Assembly: GCA_029260655.1 (NCBI GenBank) | Contig: JAJDCU010000057.1 | Span: 1-55,734, forward strand | Direction of reading: 5' to 3' | DNA length: 55,734 bases | DNA from: Phycisphaeraceae bacterium | GTDB taxonomy: Bacteria > Planctomycetota > Phycisphaerae > Phycisphaerales > Phycisphaeraceae | In this document: one piece after another, positions 32,541 through 40,916 of the stretch | Numbering within the stretch: position 1 is the first letter of the stretch | Layout of the letters: each line of letters opens with the position of its first letter | Program-made: the position numbers and the translations under genes | The notes under the pieces: generated by a model | The model's input: the letters and a program-made list of their open reading frames with translations, nothing else | Told to the model about the DNA's origin: nothing | Database searches by the model: none

Positions 32541-32634
32541 ACCCACATTGTACGCCAACCGCCAGCGAATGGGGACTTCAGCTTGGAGGTTACTTGTACG
32601 CCGGTTACAGATTACTGATATCAGGAGGCCCCTA

Positions 32635-33021
32635 TTATTCGTCAGGGGCCGCCTGCTTCATCCATTGCGTAAGCTTTTTGATCACCTTCGGTGAGAGCAA
32701 GTGGTTGCTGCGACTTTCCATTCTCAATAACCCCCGGACAATCTTGACAAGGCCCAACTCATCCATTTCGCCGATCCATCGGCTGGCCTTGATAGCCGAT
32801 GCAGAGAAAGATTGTCGGTGCCAGAGGCAGTATTCGGACTCCTCATTGGCATGGATTCCAGGCTTGAACCGGACGTGGTCCACATTATTGATGCGAACGA
32901 CGATTTCGTCGCGTTGCCATCCAGAGGCCTGCAATTCCCGGATCAGTGCTTCGATGGACTTTCGTCCGGGAGTGAAACAGGGGATGCAGAAAAATTCGGG
33001 TGATTCCGAAGATCCAACCAC
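32635..33021 (-). CDS. Unknown protein paired with the Panacea-domain gene
   Basis: A 128-residue frame from a GTG at 33021; an open run upstream reaches the TGA of the neighbouring gene in the same frame, so the true start may be earlier (no in-frame ATG is present). The sequence (PGRKSIEALIRELQASGWQRDEIVVRINNVDHVRFKPGIHANEESEYCLWHR, then a helical KASRWIGEMDELGLVKIVRGLLRMESRSNHLLSPKVIKKLTQWMKQ) matches no family I know, although the 'I..M..L..M...LG' helical end could be a DNA- or RNA-binding helix bundle. Its position, 54 bp downstream of an antitoxin-domain gene, makes it a candidate toxin or accessory partner. Base composition is AT-richer than in scpB. Confidence 0.5.
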   Translation of the reverse strand: MVGSSESPEFFCIPCFTPGRKSIEALIRELQASGWQRDEIVVRINNVDHVRFKPGIHANEESEYCLWHRQSFSASAIKASRWIGEMDELGLVKIVRGLLRMESRSNHLLSPKVIKKLTQWMKQAAPDE

Positions 33022-33075
33022 AACGACTTGCGGGTGTGTGTCATCACCGATCTGGTAGAGATGGCCCCGTATACT

Positions 33076-33639
33076 TCACGCCCCCGTCGCTTCCAGTGTC
33101 AGCCTCGCCAGATTCTGACGGGAACCTTTCTGTCGTTCGTATGCATCCAGGAGGTCCTGCCAGGATAGATCACTGTTTGTGTCTTTTGCTTTCTTCCAGG
33201 CATACCCAATGAATGTGTTGGGGTCGTGGAAGTAAGCGTACAAATCGTCATGGCTCTTGGAGTTAAACAACCGGAACGCTTCGTCCATCGCGTCTAACTC
33301 GGATTGGCAGAACTCATCGGTATCAGGCGTGTAAGTACGCTTTACCCCTGCGCTGGGGCGTGGGCCATTCAAACTGACAACCTCAAACAACTCTTTCGCT
33401 TCATGCCCCTGAAGGATACGCCTTGCCCGATCATAAGCGGACTTGGCGACCGGGCCATGGGGCCAGGCTTCCAGCGTACCCCCGATTACTGGACGGCCAG
33501 TTTCAGCCACATGGATCGCATCGACCAGAGCATGAATCTTGACGAAGTCGTAAATGTCAAAAAGCGCATTGATGCGCTTCATGACATAAGCCAGCACCAA
33601 GTCATAGCGGTAATCGTTGAAAGGAGCGAGTTGCGTCAT
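33076..33639 (-). CDS. Panacea (SocA/DUF4065-type) antitoxin-domain protein
   Basis: A protein carrying the DUF4065/Panacea domain, known from the SocA adaptor and from antitoxins that neutralise diverse toxins. Seen: FDIYDFVKIHALVDAIHVAETGRPVIGGTLEAWPHGPVAKSAYDRARRIL, the core pattern (K..Y...IH...GRP......AW.HGPV...Y). The helical C-terminus (LDAMDEAFRLFNSKSHDDLYAYFHDPNTFIGYAWKKAKDTNSDLSWQDLLDAYERQK) is consistent. Start at the ATG 33639 keeps the domain intact; ATG 33735 would add 32 unlike residues. The stop TGA (33076-33078) is directly followed, in frame, by the next open reading frame. The AT-rich character of the region suggests horizontal transfer. Confidence 0.82.
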   Translation of the reverse strand: MTQLAPFNDYRYDLVLAYVMKRINALFDIYDFVKIHALVDAIHVAETGRPVIGGTLEAWPHGPVAKSAYDRARRILQGHEAKELFEVVSLNGPRPSAGVKRTYTPDTDEFCQSELDAMDEAFRLFNSKSHDDLYAYFHDPNTFIGYAWKKAKDTNSDLSWQDLLDAYERQKGSRQNLARLTLEATGA

Positions 33640-33756
33640 GGTTAAGTCCGGCCCAGAAACCAAACGCCAGTACGACAGATTATACAGGGAAAGAGCTTTG
33701 GGGTCAAACAAAATCCTAACATCCACCCATTCCATTCTTCGGCTTGCCCGACTCGC

Positions 33757-34470
33757 TCACGCCAGCGCGCCGCTGGAGCGCAGGGAGGCGACCCGTGGCT
33801 GGAGGTTTCGGCCGGGGCAGACGGTCGGGCCCAGCTCGCGGTGGGTGTAGACCCGACTGACCGGCACGCGGTACCGGCCCATCAGGTGCCGAAGCGATAC
33901 CTGAAGCGACCGTAGCTGCGCCTGGGAGGGGGACTGCTGCTCGAAGTTGCCCAGGAGCATGACCCCGATGTTGTGCGGGTTTTGCTGGCTGACGTGGGCG
34001 CCCTGGTAGGCGACCGATCGGCCTTGGATGACCCGGCCGGCCCGGTCGATGACGTAGTGGTAGCCGATGTCGCCCCATCGCCGGTCGCGTGTGTGGATGT
34101 TGCGGACCTGTTCCAGCCGGGCACGGGTGCTGCGCACATCGGTGAACCAGACCGGGGTGTGGCCTTCGTGGTGGACGGTGATCCGGCTGACCCCGCTCAT
34201 CGGGTTGACCTTCGATCGAATCGGCCCCGAGCGTGTCCACCAGGTGCGCGGCAGGACCGGCCAGGACCCGTTAGCCGACGCTGTGGGGCTGGGTGCTTGT
34301 GGCCTGGGCGCTGCGACCGCCGGCGTCCCGCTTGAGGTGGAGGTCGGCATGCTGGGATTCCCGGGCCAGGGCGTTCCGGGTCGGCGGACCAGGCTCGTCG
34401 GGGACTGCGAGCAGCCCGTAGCGAGTAGCGCCAGCCCGGTCATCAGCATTTCACGTCGGGTCATCTTCAT
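33757..34470 (-). CDS. Tat-lipoprotein N-acetylmuramoyl-L-alanine amidase / PGRP-like
   Basis: A type 2 amidase (PGRP-like) expected to cleave the lactyl-peptide bond of peptidoglycan in the periplasm. Seen: a twin-arginine plus lipobox leader (MKMTRREMLMTGLALLATGC), a Pro/Ser/Thr-rich linker, and the amidase core: ITVHHEG (first Zn His), RRWGDIGYHYVIDRAGRVIQGR, GAHVSQQNPHNIGVMLLGNFE, and YTHRELGPTVCPGRNL (later His and Cys ligands). The combination of two His and one Cys fits a three-ligand zinc site, as in PGRPs. ATG at 34470. TatA is encoded 1.8 kb upstream on the same strand. It may act in cell-wall turnover. Confidence 0.86.
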   Translation of the reverse strand: MKMTRREMLMTGLALLATGCSQSPTSLVRRPGTPWPGNPSMPTSTSSGTPAVAAPRPQAPSPTASANGSWPVLPRTWWTRSGPIRSKVNPMSGVSRITVHHEGHTPVWFTDVRSTRARLEQVRNIHTRDRRWGDIGYHYVIDRAGRVIQGRSVAYQGAHVSQQNPHNIGVMLLGNFEQQSPSQAQLRSLQVSLRHLMGRYRVPVSRVYTHRELGPTVCPGRNLQPRVASLRSSGALA

Positions 34471-34634
34471 GAATCAGACCGCTGTGTGGATCCCCGAGCC
34501 TAACCGCCATGGCCCGGATATTCCAGAGTAAATCTAACAAAACATCGGCACCCGGATCGAGGGGTCTGGATAATTTCCTGCCGGTGACCCGCCGCCGCGG
34601 GGGTTTGTGCGGATCAGGTGGTTGCCCAGGCGGT

Positions 34635-36200
34635 TCATGCCGCGGTCGCGGGCTCGGCGGGCACCTTGGGCTTTGATTGCTGGGGCAAGGCCAGACGCTT
34701 GACGACGACGATCAACGGATGATCGGGGTTGCCCTGGCGCGGGTCGGTCAGGACCTGCCAGCCCCCGACCGCGCCGAGTTGGCCCAATAGCTCCACCGCA
34801 CGGTAGCAGTCCCGTGGATCGATCCCGATCGGCGCCTGCCTGGGCCTTGGGGTGACGATCGCCAACACCCCGTCGTCGGTCACCACCCGATGGGCCTCGC
34901 GCAGCAGCGCGACCGGGTTGGCATGACGTTCGATCTGGTCGAACAGCAAAGCCATCGCCACGGCCCCATCTTCCAGCGGCAGACGCCCGGCTTCGGATTG
35001 GTGCATAAACGCAGGCTTCCCTCCCGGGTAGTTCTGGCCGGCGACACACTGTTGGGCCAGGCGTATCCTGGCCGGGTCACGGTCGGCGCCGATGCAGCTT
35101 AGCCCCTGGCCTGCCAGCATATGGGTCAACAGCCCGGCCCCACATCCGATCACCGCGATGCGCTTGGGTTTGCCGGCCTGCTGGATCACCTGCATCGCCA
35201 CCGCCGCGCGCAGATCGGTCGCCGCCTTGTACGACGGGTCCTGCCCGTACCGGGTCCATTCGCTTTGCTGGATCGGCAGGTCGGGCGCATCCTCAGCCGA
35301 CGATGGCGGGCTTGGGGGTATCCCAAATACACGGGCGTTCCAGAGTAGCGGCGTCCCGGCGTACCTCTCACGCACCGCATCCAGGTCCGGCGCGATCCGG
35401 TCGAAGCCCCATTTTTGCCGAAAGGTGTCAAGCGTCTGCTTCACGCCCTCCTGCGTGTCGGCCGTGGTCTGCCTCGCCCCACGCAGCCCGTGGCGATGCA
35501 CGTATTCGATCTGCGGCACCGCGAAGCAGGACCAGCCCTTGAGCCTGGCGGTGAGCCCAAAGTCGATCGTCTGCCCGCGCAGGATGTTTTCGTCGTATCC
35601 GCCGACCTCGTCGTAGACTTCGCGCTTACAGCAGTAAAAGCAGCCCATCACGTGATCGACTTCGATCGCCTGCGTGATCGAGTCGCGCGCTGCGCCGGCA
35701 AAGATGTGGTGATACCCCTTGGGGTGCAAAAGCCAGTCACCGAAGGCGTGCACCTTCCCGTCCGGCCTTAGCTGCTTGGGCCCGACGACCCCCAGCCTCG
35801 GCGGCCCCTGGTCGAACACCTCGCACAGCCGGGCCGCCCAGCGCCGGGTCAGCATCTGCGTGTCCCCGTCCAGCCGAACCAGGATGTCGCCGCTGGATTC
35901 GCGCACCAGCCGGTTCGCCCCGATCGACAGCACCCCGGTGTGCTCCGCCTCAATGAGTTTCAGGAACGCCTCGCCCCCGCGCCAGGTCTTCTTCGACCAC
36001 CCCCGGAGCGTGTCCAGGCTGTCATCGGTCGATCCGTCGTCGTAGGCGATGATCTCCAAGGGAGTCGGGTCGTCGTCCAGCGTGTCCAGCAGGGATTGCA
36101 ACAGATCGCCCAGCAGGTCGGTCTTGCCGTCATGGCTCGACGCCTTGCCGTTGTTGTAGTTGGGGATCAGGATGGAAACTCTGGGCGCAGGATGACTCAT
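34635..36200 (-). CDS. Bifunctional GT2 glycosyltransferase / SAM methyltransferase
   Basis: A fusion of a GT-A transferase with a class I methyltransferase. Seen: VSILIPNYNNGK, EIIAYDDGSTDDSLDTLRGW, the DxD-type site LVRLDGDTQMLTRRW, and a long acceptor region with VMGCFYCCKREVYDEVGGYDE (about residues 1-260); then a roughly 80-residue linker and the methyltransferase with motif I IAVIGCGAGLLTHMLAGQGL, followed by CIGADRDPARIRLAQQCV and the SAM-end EDGAVAMALLFDQIERHANPVALLREAHRVVTDDGVLAIVTPR. Together these could glycosylate and methylate one glycan. ATG at 36200. It follows tatA by 66 bp and may share its transcript. The last 20 residues are Pro/Ala-rich. Confidence 0.85.
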   Translation of the reverse strand: MSHPAPRVSILIPNYNNGKASSHDGKTDLLGDLLQSLLDTLDDDPTPLEIIAYDDGSTDDSLDTLRGWSKKTWRGGEAFLKLIEAEHTGVLSIGANRLVRESSGDILVRLDGDTQMLTRRWAARLCEVFDQGPPRLGVVGPKQLRPDGKVHAFGDWLLHPKGYHHIFAGAARDSITQAIEVDHVMGCFYCCKREVYDEVGGYDENILRGQTIDFGLTARLKGWSCFAVPQIEYVHRHGLRGARQTTADTQEGVKQTLDTFRQKWGFDRIAPDLDAVRERYAGTPLLWNARVFGIPPSPPSSAEDAPDLPIQQSEWTRYGQDPSYKAATDLRAAVAMQVIQQAGKPKRIAVIGCGAGLLTHMLAGQGLSCIGADRDPARIRLAQQCVAGQNYPGGKPAFMHQSEAGRLPLEDGAVAMALLFDQIERHANPVALLREAHRVVTDDGVLAIVTPRPRQAPIGIDPRDCYRAVELLGQLGAVGGWQVLTDPRQGNPDHPLIVVVKRLALPQQSKPKVPAEPATAA

Positions 36201-36266
36201 GGCCTTGTTATCGGCCTGGCCGGGGTCGTCGCTACAGGATCGGGGGTGAGTTTGATTGGGCGATGG

Positions 36267-36557
36267 CTAAGAGCTTTGGTTGCTCGACTCGGCCTTCTCG
36301 GCGGTGTCGGTGGCGTCGACGGATGTGGCCTGGTGCTGCTCTATCTTGGGCGGCTGTTTGGAGGCGGTGTCGATGTCGTCTTCGATGCCGGACAGGCCCT
36401 TTTTGAACTCGACGATGCCCTTGCCGATGCTCTTGCCGACCTCGGGCAGGCGTTTGCCGAAGATCAGCACGCCCAGCAGGGCGAGGATGATGGCCTCCCA
36501 CATCCCAAATCCTTGGAAGAACAGGCCCAGGGTCGCGGTGGCGTGGGTGTCGAGCAT
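36267..36557 (-). CDS. tatA: Sec-independent protein translocase subunit TatA
   Basis: TatA/E-type pore component of the twin-arginine pathway. Seen: one N-terminal membrane helix (GFGMWEAIILALLGVLIFG), the hinge FGKRLPEVGKSIGKGIVEFKKG, which is the Tat-A signature of F-G-x-x-x-L-P and following amphipathic helix, and a charged C-terminal tail. 96 residues is usual. A GGAG Shine-Dalgarno lies about seven bases before the ATG. TatB and TatC are not in the window. A Tat-lipoprotein is encoded 1.8 kb further along on the same strand, which is a plausible substrate but not evidence of linkage. Confidence 0.92.
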   Translation of the reverse strand: MLDTHATATLGLFFQGFGMWEAIILALLGVLIFGKRLPEVGKSIGKGIVEFKKGLSGIEDDIDTASKQPPKIEQHQATSVDATDTAEKAESSNQSS

Positions 36558-36866
36558 GATGGGTCTCCTGCCGAAGTCTCGGCAATGCAGCAGGCGGTTT
36601 GAATCATTCAGGCAAAATGCCGGTTAATCGTTTTTCAGTACCCAGCTTACGGGTTTTCTAAACATCACGCATTATACATGCATGGCCCCGGTGTTCGCCC
36701 TTTGGAGTATGGGATGCATGCAGCCGCTACACGCATCTGGGGGCCTTTTGGGGCTCTGCTGGCATCATACCGCGCGGGTGGTGGGGCGGCCACAGCGCCG
36801 GGTTCCGCCGCGGATGATCGTCGTCGCAGCTAACGCCTCGGCGTTGGGTGTCTTTTCAGGAAGAGT
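36558..36866. other. Intergenic stretch with a candidate tatA promoter
   Basis: These 309 bp hold no credible gene. On the minus strand a perfect TATAAT (complement of 36671-36676) lies 114-119 bp upstream of tatA; no matching -35 is obvious. Near 36860 the sequence is the region just after the stop codon of the large PEP-CTERM gene; no terminator hairpin stands out. Confidence 0.4.
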
Positions 36867-39800
36867 CTAAGCCTTGCGGCGTCGGCGTCGCAGCGCCACG
36901 GGGCCGGCGCCGATCGCCAGGATCATCAACGCGGTCGGCTCAGGCACGACCGATCCCGGCGGCGGGGGGGCGCCTTCGTTCCAGTTTCCCAGCACCGCGT
37001 TGAGGTCCTCGATCCCGACAAACCCGTCGCCGGTCGGATCGCCCCGCAGCAGGTCGCCGGACAGCACGGACTGGTTCCAGTGGCCCAGCACGATGTTCAG
37101 GTCCTCGATCCCGACGAATCCGTCCCCGTTGAGGTCGCCGGCGAGCACGACCGCCGCCGAGATGTCGTCGATGAAGATCGTCCCGGTTGCGCCCATGGCC
37201 CCGCCGGTGATAAACGTGATGTCGAAGGACTGGATGTCCGTCAGCAGGGGGATCAATGCCTCATACATCTCGAACCCGGAGGAGGTGCCCGTGATGGTGA
37301 AGTTGTACTCGGTGATGTCGCCTATCAGATCCAGCCCCGAGACCGGCGAGGTGGAGACCCGAACCCGAGCCCTGAACTCATCACCGGGGGTGATGTCGTA
37401 TTGCCAGAACCACCGCAGCGCCAGGCTTCGCCCCGTATCGCCCTCGCCAGGGACCGCGGTGGCGTAGCTGCGCCACGCCTCGTCCTGGACGGCACTTAAG
37501 TCGGTCAGTTCCAGCGAGTGGGTCGGGCTCAACGCGACCTCATCGCTCCACGTAGCGTTCGATGAATCGTGCCAGCCGAACGGGCGTGACGGATCAAACG
37601 GGTGTGCCTGGTCCACGTCCGGGTTTTGCAGCAGGTTGCCCGCCTGCACCGCGGCGTTGTAGTCGATCACCACGCCGTTGACCACCAGTTGCCGGCCGAC
37701 CATTTGGGCACTCCCGCCCGCGGGCACCTCGACGAGGATGACCGCCTGATCCTGCGGGATCAAAAAGGAACTGATGCCGGTCACGTCACGGGCGATAAAA
37801 CGGTTCGACACCGCGTCGTACAAGTCGACGGGCGCGGCGCCCACGTCAACCTGCACCGACTTTTGTGTGTCGAACGGGTTGTAGTAGAGGAACGTCGGGT
37901 GCGCATCGTTGCGGAAGGAATCGGTCGCCAGCAGATCGAGTTGGAGGATCTCCGGCTGATTCGTCTCTCGGATGATCGACCCGAACACGCCGGCATACGC
38001 GCCGCCGTACAACGCGAAATCCGTCTCGGGACCCCAGCCAAACACCAACGGGTCACCCCCGGCGAAGAGTTCTTCGCCCTGGTTGTTCCAGTGGTGGCGA
38101 AGCCCCTCGTAGGCGATCACGTTGTCCGGGTCGCCCAGCCAGAACTCCGACGACTGGTTCTCCGCGGTGTGTTCATTGGCGTAGAACAGGCGGGCGGCGT
38201 TGGCGGCGTGGAGCATCCACTTGCCGATCGCGCGGGAATAACGGTCTTCATACCGCGCCACGGGGACCAGCGGCATGGCGGTGAGGAACGTGTTCATCGA
38301 GAAAGCGTATCCCTGGACATCGTTGCCGGTGTTCGGACGGATGAACCCCATCAGGCCGTCGACCTCCTGGCCGCCCCAGGTGCCCTCGACCATGATCTTG
38401 TCGGGCCGGGCATCGCTGCGATCAAAGACCCAGTTGACCATCTTGTGGATGTCGTAGTTCCGGCCGTGCTCGGCGTTCATGCGGGCGGCCGTGTAAGCCC
38501 CGAACGGGACCAGTATTTCGTAGTCGGGATTTGTCTGCAGGTCATCGTAATACTGAAGACTCCAATCGACAGCGTCGAGGTGGTCCTGCGCCCGCTGGGG
38601 GTCAACGGTCTTGTTCCGGTAGTACGCCGCGTGCTGGAGCCAGGCCATCCCCATCCCCATATCCGGCTCGCGCCAGACGCCATTAAAGACCGGTTGCTGG
38701 GTCTTGAAGTTAAAGGCGGTGTGGTTGAAGTTCGCGTTGGTCCCGCCGACGGTAAGGACGTTCACCGCGTTATAGAAGGCGTCATCGACCACATCCATCA
38801 CCGGGGCGAGTTCGGTCTGCCCGGGGTAGTGGTCCGCGATGCTGTAAAAAAGGATACTGGGGATCGTCTCATACCACGCCGTCCCCCCCGAGCCACCGAA
38901 CGGCCCGTTAAGGATTATGGGTTCATTCCTAAGGAGGCCAAAAAACTCACGGCTCATCGACACATAGTTGTGCGGCCCGGCACTCTTGTCGACCCCCACC
39001 AGCGACCCGCCGAGCACCGCGCCTAAGGTGGAGATCGATTCGAACACCTGTTCGCCGTTTTCGCCGAACGTCCGGACATCACCGACATAGGCCGCGATGC
39101 CGAAGGATTCTTGCAGTAACGGGAACTCCGGGGTCGAGTCGATCCGCGTCAAAGGCAGGTACTGGCCCGTGGCGTTAGTGTCGAACACGAGGCTGTCGAA
39201 CTTCTGGGCGGTATCCCGCCAGTCCCGCATCTGATAGGACGCGACGCGGTTGGGCATGACATCAACACGGTTAATGGGGTGTTGATTCGGCGCACCCGGC
39301 AACACCATCAGCAGCGGAGGCTCGGGAACGATCGCCGAGATGTCGTCCACAAACATGGTGCCCGTCTCGGCCCGGGCGCCGCCTGGATTTTCCGTCGATC
39401 GGAAGATGATGTCGAACGATGCGTCGGTCGCGCTCAGCGGGATGCTTGTCAGGAAGTTCTGGAAGCCGCCGCTGTTGGCACTGCCGTCGGTGAAGAAGAC
39501 GTGGTCCGTGATCGTACCGCCGAGGTCCAGCGATAACGCCGGGGCGTTGGAAATCCGGACGAAGGCGCTGAACTTACTACCACTGGTGATGTCCCAGTTC
39601 CAGTTCCAGTTCAGGTCCAGGGTACGGCCGGTCGCGCCCACACCGGGGATGTCCGTCGCGAAGCTGCGCAACTCTTCCAGGCCAGCCGTGTTGGTATCCG
39701 GGATATACAGCGAGTGGATCCCGCTGGTGACCGGGTCGGTCGTCCCGTTGCTCCACGCCGCGGATTGGCTGTGGTGCCAGTAGTCCGCGTAGCCGTTGGG

Positions 39801-39959
39801 GTGGTCCACGCCGGGGGTCCCGTGGGGGACAAACCGGCTTACGGTTTCTACGTCCACGTTCTCCAGCAGCTCTATGGCAACAGCCGACGCGCCCGTCCCG
39901 GCCAAGGAGACAACCGCCGCAGTAGTCATACCTAAAAAGAATTTCATCGAATTCTTCAT
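36867..39959 (-). CDS. Large PEP-CTERM/dockerin exported protein with enzyme-like core
   Basis: A 1,030-residue exported multidomain protein (numbering from the ATG 39959). A signal peptide (about 1-26) leads into beta-sandwich module A (about 27-210), close to the PEP-CTERM protein at 54447. At 211-215 a stray PEP motif (VPEPP) marks the join to the central domain (about 229-765), paralogous along its length to the 50602-52329 protein; helix-rich, with WYETIPSILFYSIADHYPG, NFNHTAFNF and RAIGKWMLHAANAARLFYANEH. A second beta-sandwich module follows (about 777-940), then two dockerin-like loops (36978-37139) and a C-terminal PEP-CTERM tail (VVPEPTALMILAIGAGPVAL then RRRRRKA). The core resembles an (alpha/alpha)6 glycosidase toroid, but no catalytic residues can be assigned. 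The reaction is unknown. Confidence 0.85.
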   Translation of the reverse strand: MKNSMKFFLGMTTAAVVSLAGTGASAVAIELLENVDVETVSRFVPHGTPGVDHPNGYADYWHHSQSAAWSNGTTDPVTSGIHSLYIPDTNTAGLEELRSFATDIPGVGATGRTLDLNWNWNWDITSGSKFSAFVRISNAPALSLDLGGTITDHVFFTDGSANSGGFQNFLTSIPLSATDASFDIIFRSTENPGGARAETGTMFVDDISAIVPEPPLLMVLPGAPNQHPINRVDVMPNRVASYQMRDWRDTAQKFDSLVFDTNATGQYLPLTRIDSTPEFPLLQESFGIAAYVGDVRTFGENGEQVFESISTLGAVLGGSLVGVDKSAGPHNYVSMSREFFGLLRNEPIILNGPFGGSGGTAWYETIPSILFYSIADHYPGQTELAPVMDVVDDAFYNAVNVLTVGGTNANFNHTAFNFKTQQPVFNGVWREPDMGMGMAWLQHAAYYRNKTVDPQRAQDHLDAVDWSLQYYDDLQTNPDYEILVPFGAYTAARMNAEHGRNYDIHKMVNWVFDRSDARPDKIMVEGTWGGQEVDGLMGFIRPNTGNDVQGYAFSMNTFLTAMPLVPVARYEDRYSRAIGKWMLHAANAARLFYANEHTAENQSSEFWLGDPDNVIAYEGLRHHWNNQGEELFAGGDPLVFGWGPETDFALYGGAYAGVFGSIIRETNQPEILQLDLLATDSFRNDAHPTFLYYNPFDTQKSVQVDVGAAPVDLYDAVSNRFIARDVTGISSFLIPQDQAVILVEVPAGGSAQMVGRQLVVNGVVIDYNAAVQAGNLLQNPDVDQAHPFDPSRPFGWHDSSNATWSDEVALSPTHSLELTDLSAVQDEAWRSYATAVPGEGDTGRSLALRWFWQYDITPGDEFRARVRVSTSPVSGLDLIGDITEYNFTITGTSSGFEMYEALIPLLTDIQSFDITFITGGAMGATGTIFIDDISAAVVLAGDLNGDGFVGIEDLNIVLGHWNQSVLSGDLLRGDPTGDGFVGIEDLNAVLGNWNEGAPPPPGSVVPEPTALMILAIGAGPVALRRRRRKA

Positions 39960-40132
39960 CACATTCGCCTCACAGATATCGAAGAAGAACATTCAATGAC
40001 GACAACGCGGAGGGCAACGGGGAACAGAACCGATCTCATGTTCTGTCCCTTCAACTGACACCTAGCGGGCGACGTCACTGCAACATCTTCGACTCGGGAC
40101 CAATGTTTCTCGTGTCATTGGTCTGCACCCAT

Positions 40133-40912
40133 CTACCGCGGACATTTCTTTGCTACGACAAGGAGATTCTCGGGAAGCCCCTTCATGGGCGCCCCTTCCC
40201 AATCGGCGAAGCCTTCTCCGAACTCCGCGACTTCGATGAGTTGGCAGCCCGCATTCCTGACGGCGCTGATAAAATCAGATACGGTCCAATGGAATTCATA
40301 GGACTTTAGATTCCCCGGTTTCGCATTCAAGATTTCTTCTGAGACGTCGTATTCGAATGGGCCCCGGTCGTAGTACGATGATCCGACGACCAGGGAATCT
40401 TGTGATTCTTTCCATATCCGCCTGAAGGGGTGGTATTCGTTGATGACGAACAGGCCCCGGGGCTTGAGGATGCGGGCGGCCTCCAGGTAATACCGTTGGA
40501 GGTCAGAAACCCACACGGCCACATGCCCGCCGGTGTACACAACGTCAAAGGATTCGCTGTCGATGCAAGACAGGTTTGTCACATCCGCCTGAAGGAACCT
40601 GACCGCAAGCCCCAGTTCCTTGGCGCGTCCGCTGGCGATATCCAACTGTTGCTGCGAGATATCTACGGAAGTCACTTGGGCGCCCAGACCCGCGAGAGCG
40701 AAAACGGCTTGGTTGTCTCCGCTGCCCAGGACACAGACGCGCTTGCCTGTGATGGGCCGGAGATACCGCAGCTCGTACGGACTTAATACCAGTTCGGGCT
40801 CCTGGTGGCATCGATTCCAAAGCCCACGGCCGTCGGCGCTTTTACCCCAGGAGTCCGCGGCGGCATTCCACCGCGTCATATTGGCGTCGTGGTAGATGTT
40901 GGTCATATACAT
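40133..40912 (-). CDS. Class I SAM-dependent methyltransferase
   Basis: A cytoplasmic methyltransferase of the Rossmann type. Seen: motif I VCVLGSGDNQAVFALAGLG, then VTSVDISQQQLDIASGRAKELGLAVRFLQADVTNL, and the post-motif region ESFDVVYTGGHVAVWVSDLQRYYLEAARILKPRGLFVINEYHPF. The exact methyl acceptor is unknown; the N-terminal TRWNAAADSWGKSADGRG resembles a common methyltransferase-11/UbiE-like lead-in. ATG at 40912 is chosen because it sits four bases after the stop codon of the Gfo/Idh/MocA gene, implying a coupled pair; a TTG at 40930 would overlap it. Within the glycan locus it may methylate a sugar or a small metabolite. Confidence 0.87.
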   Translation of the reverse strand: MYMTNIYHDANMTRWNAAADSWGKSADGRGLWNRCHQEPELVLSPYELRYLRPITGKRVCVLGSGDNQAVFALAGLGAQVTSVDISQQQLDIASGRAKELGLAVRFLQADVTNLSCIDSESFDVVYTGGHVAVWVSDLQRYYLEAARILKPRGLFVINEYHPFRRIWKESQDSLVVGSSYYDRGPFEYDVSEEILNAKPGNLKSYEFHWTVSDFISAVRNAGCQLIEVAEFGEGFADWEGAPMKGLPENLLVVAKKCPR

Positions 40913-40916
40913 CCGA

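Noticed and set aside
36682-36870. A 62-codon plus-strand frame between tatA and the large exported protein
   Set aside because: No Shine-Dalgarno, no homology I recognise, and it overlaps the end of the neighbouring gene.
37602-39026. A 474-codon plus-strand open frame opposite the large PEP-CTERM gene
   Set aside because: It mirrors the high-GC third positions of the real minus-strand gene; its protein is Val/Arg/His/Asp-rich, without domains or a ribosome site.
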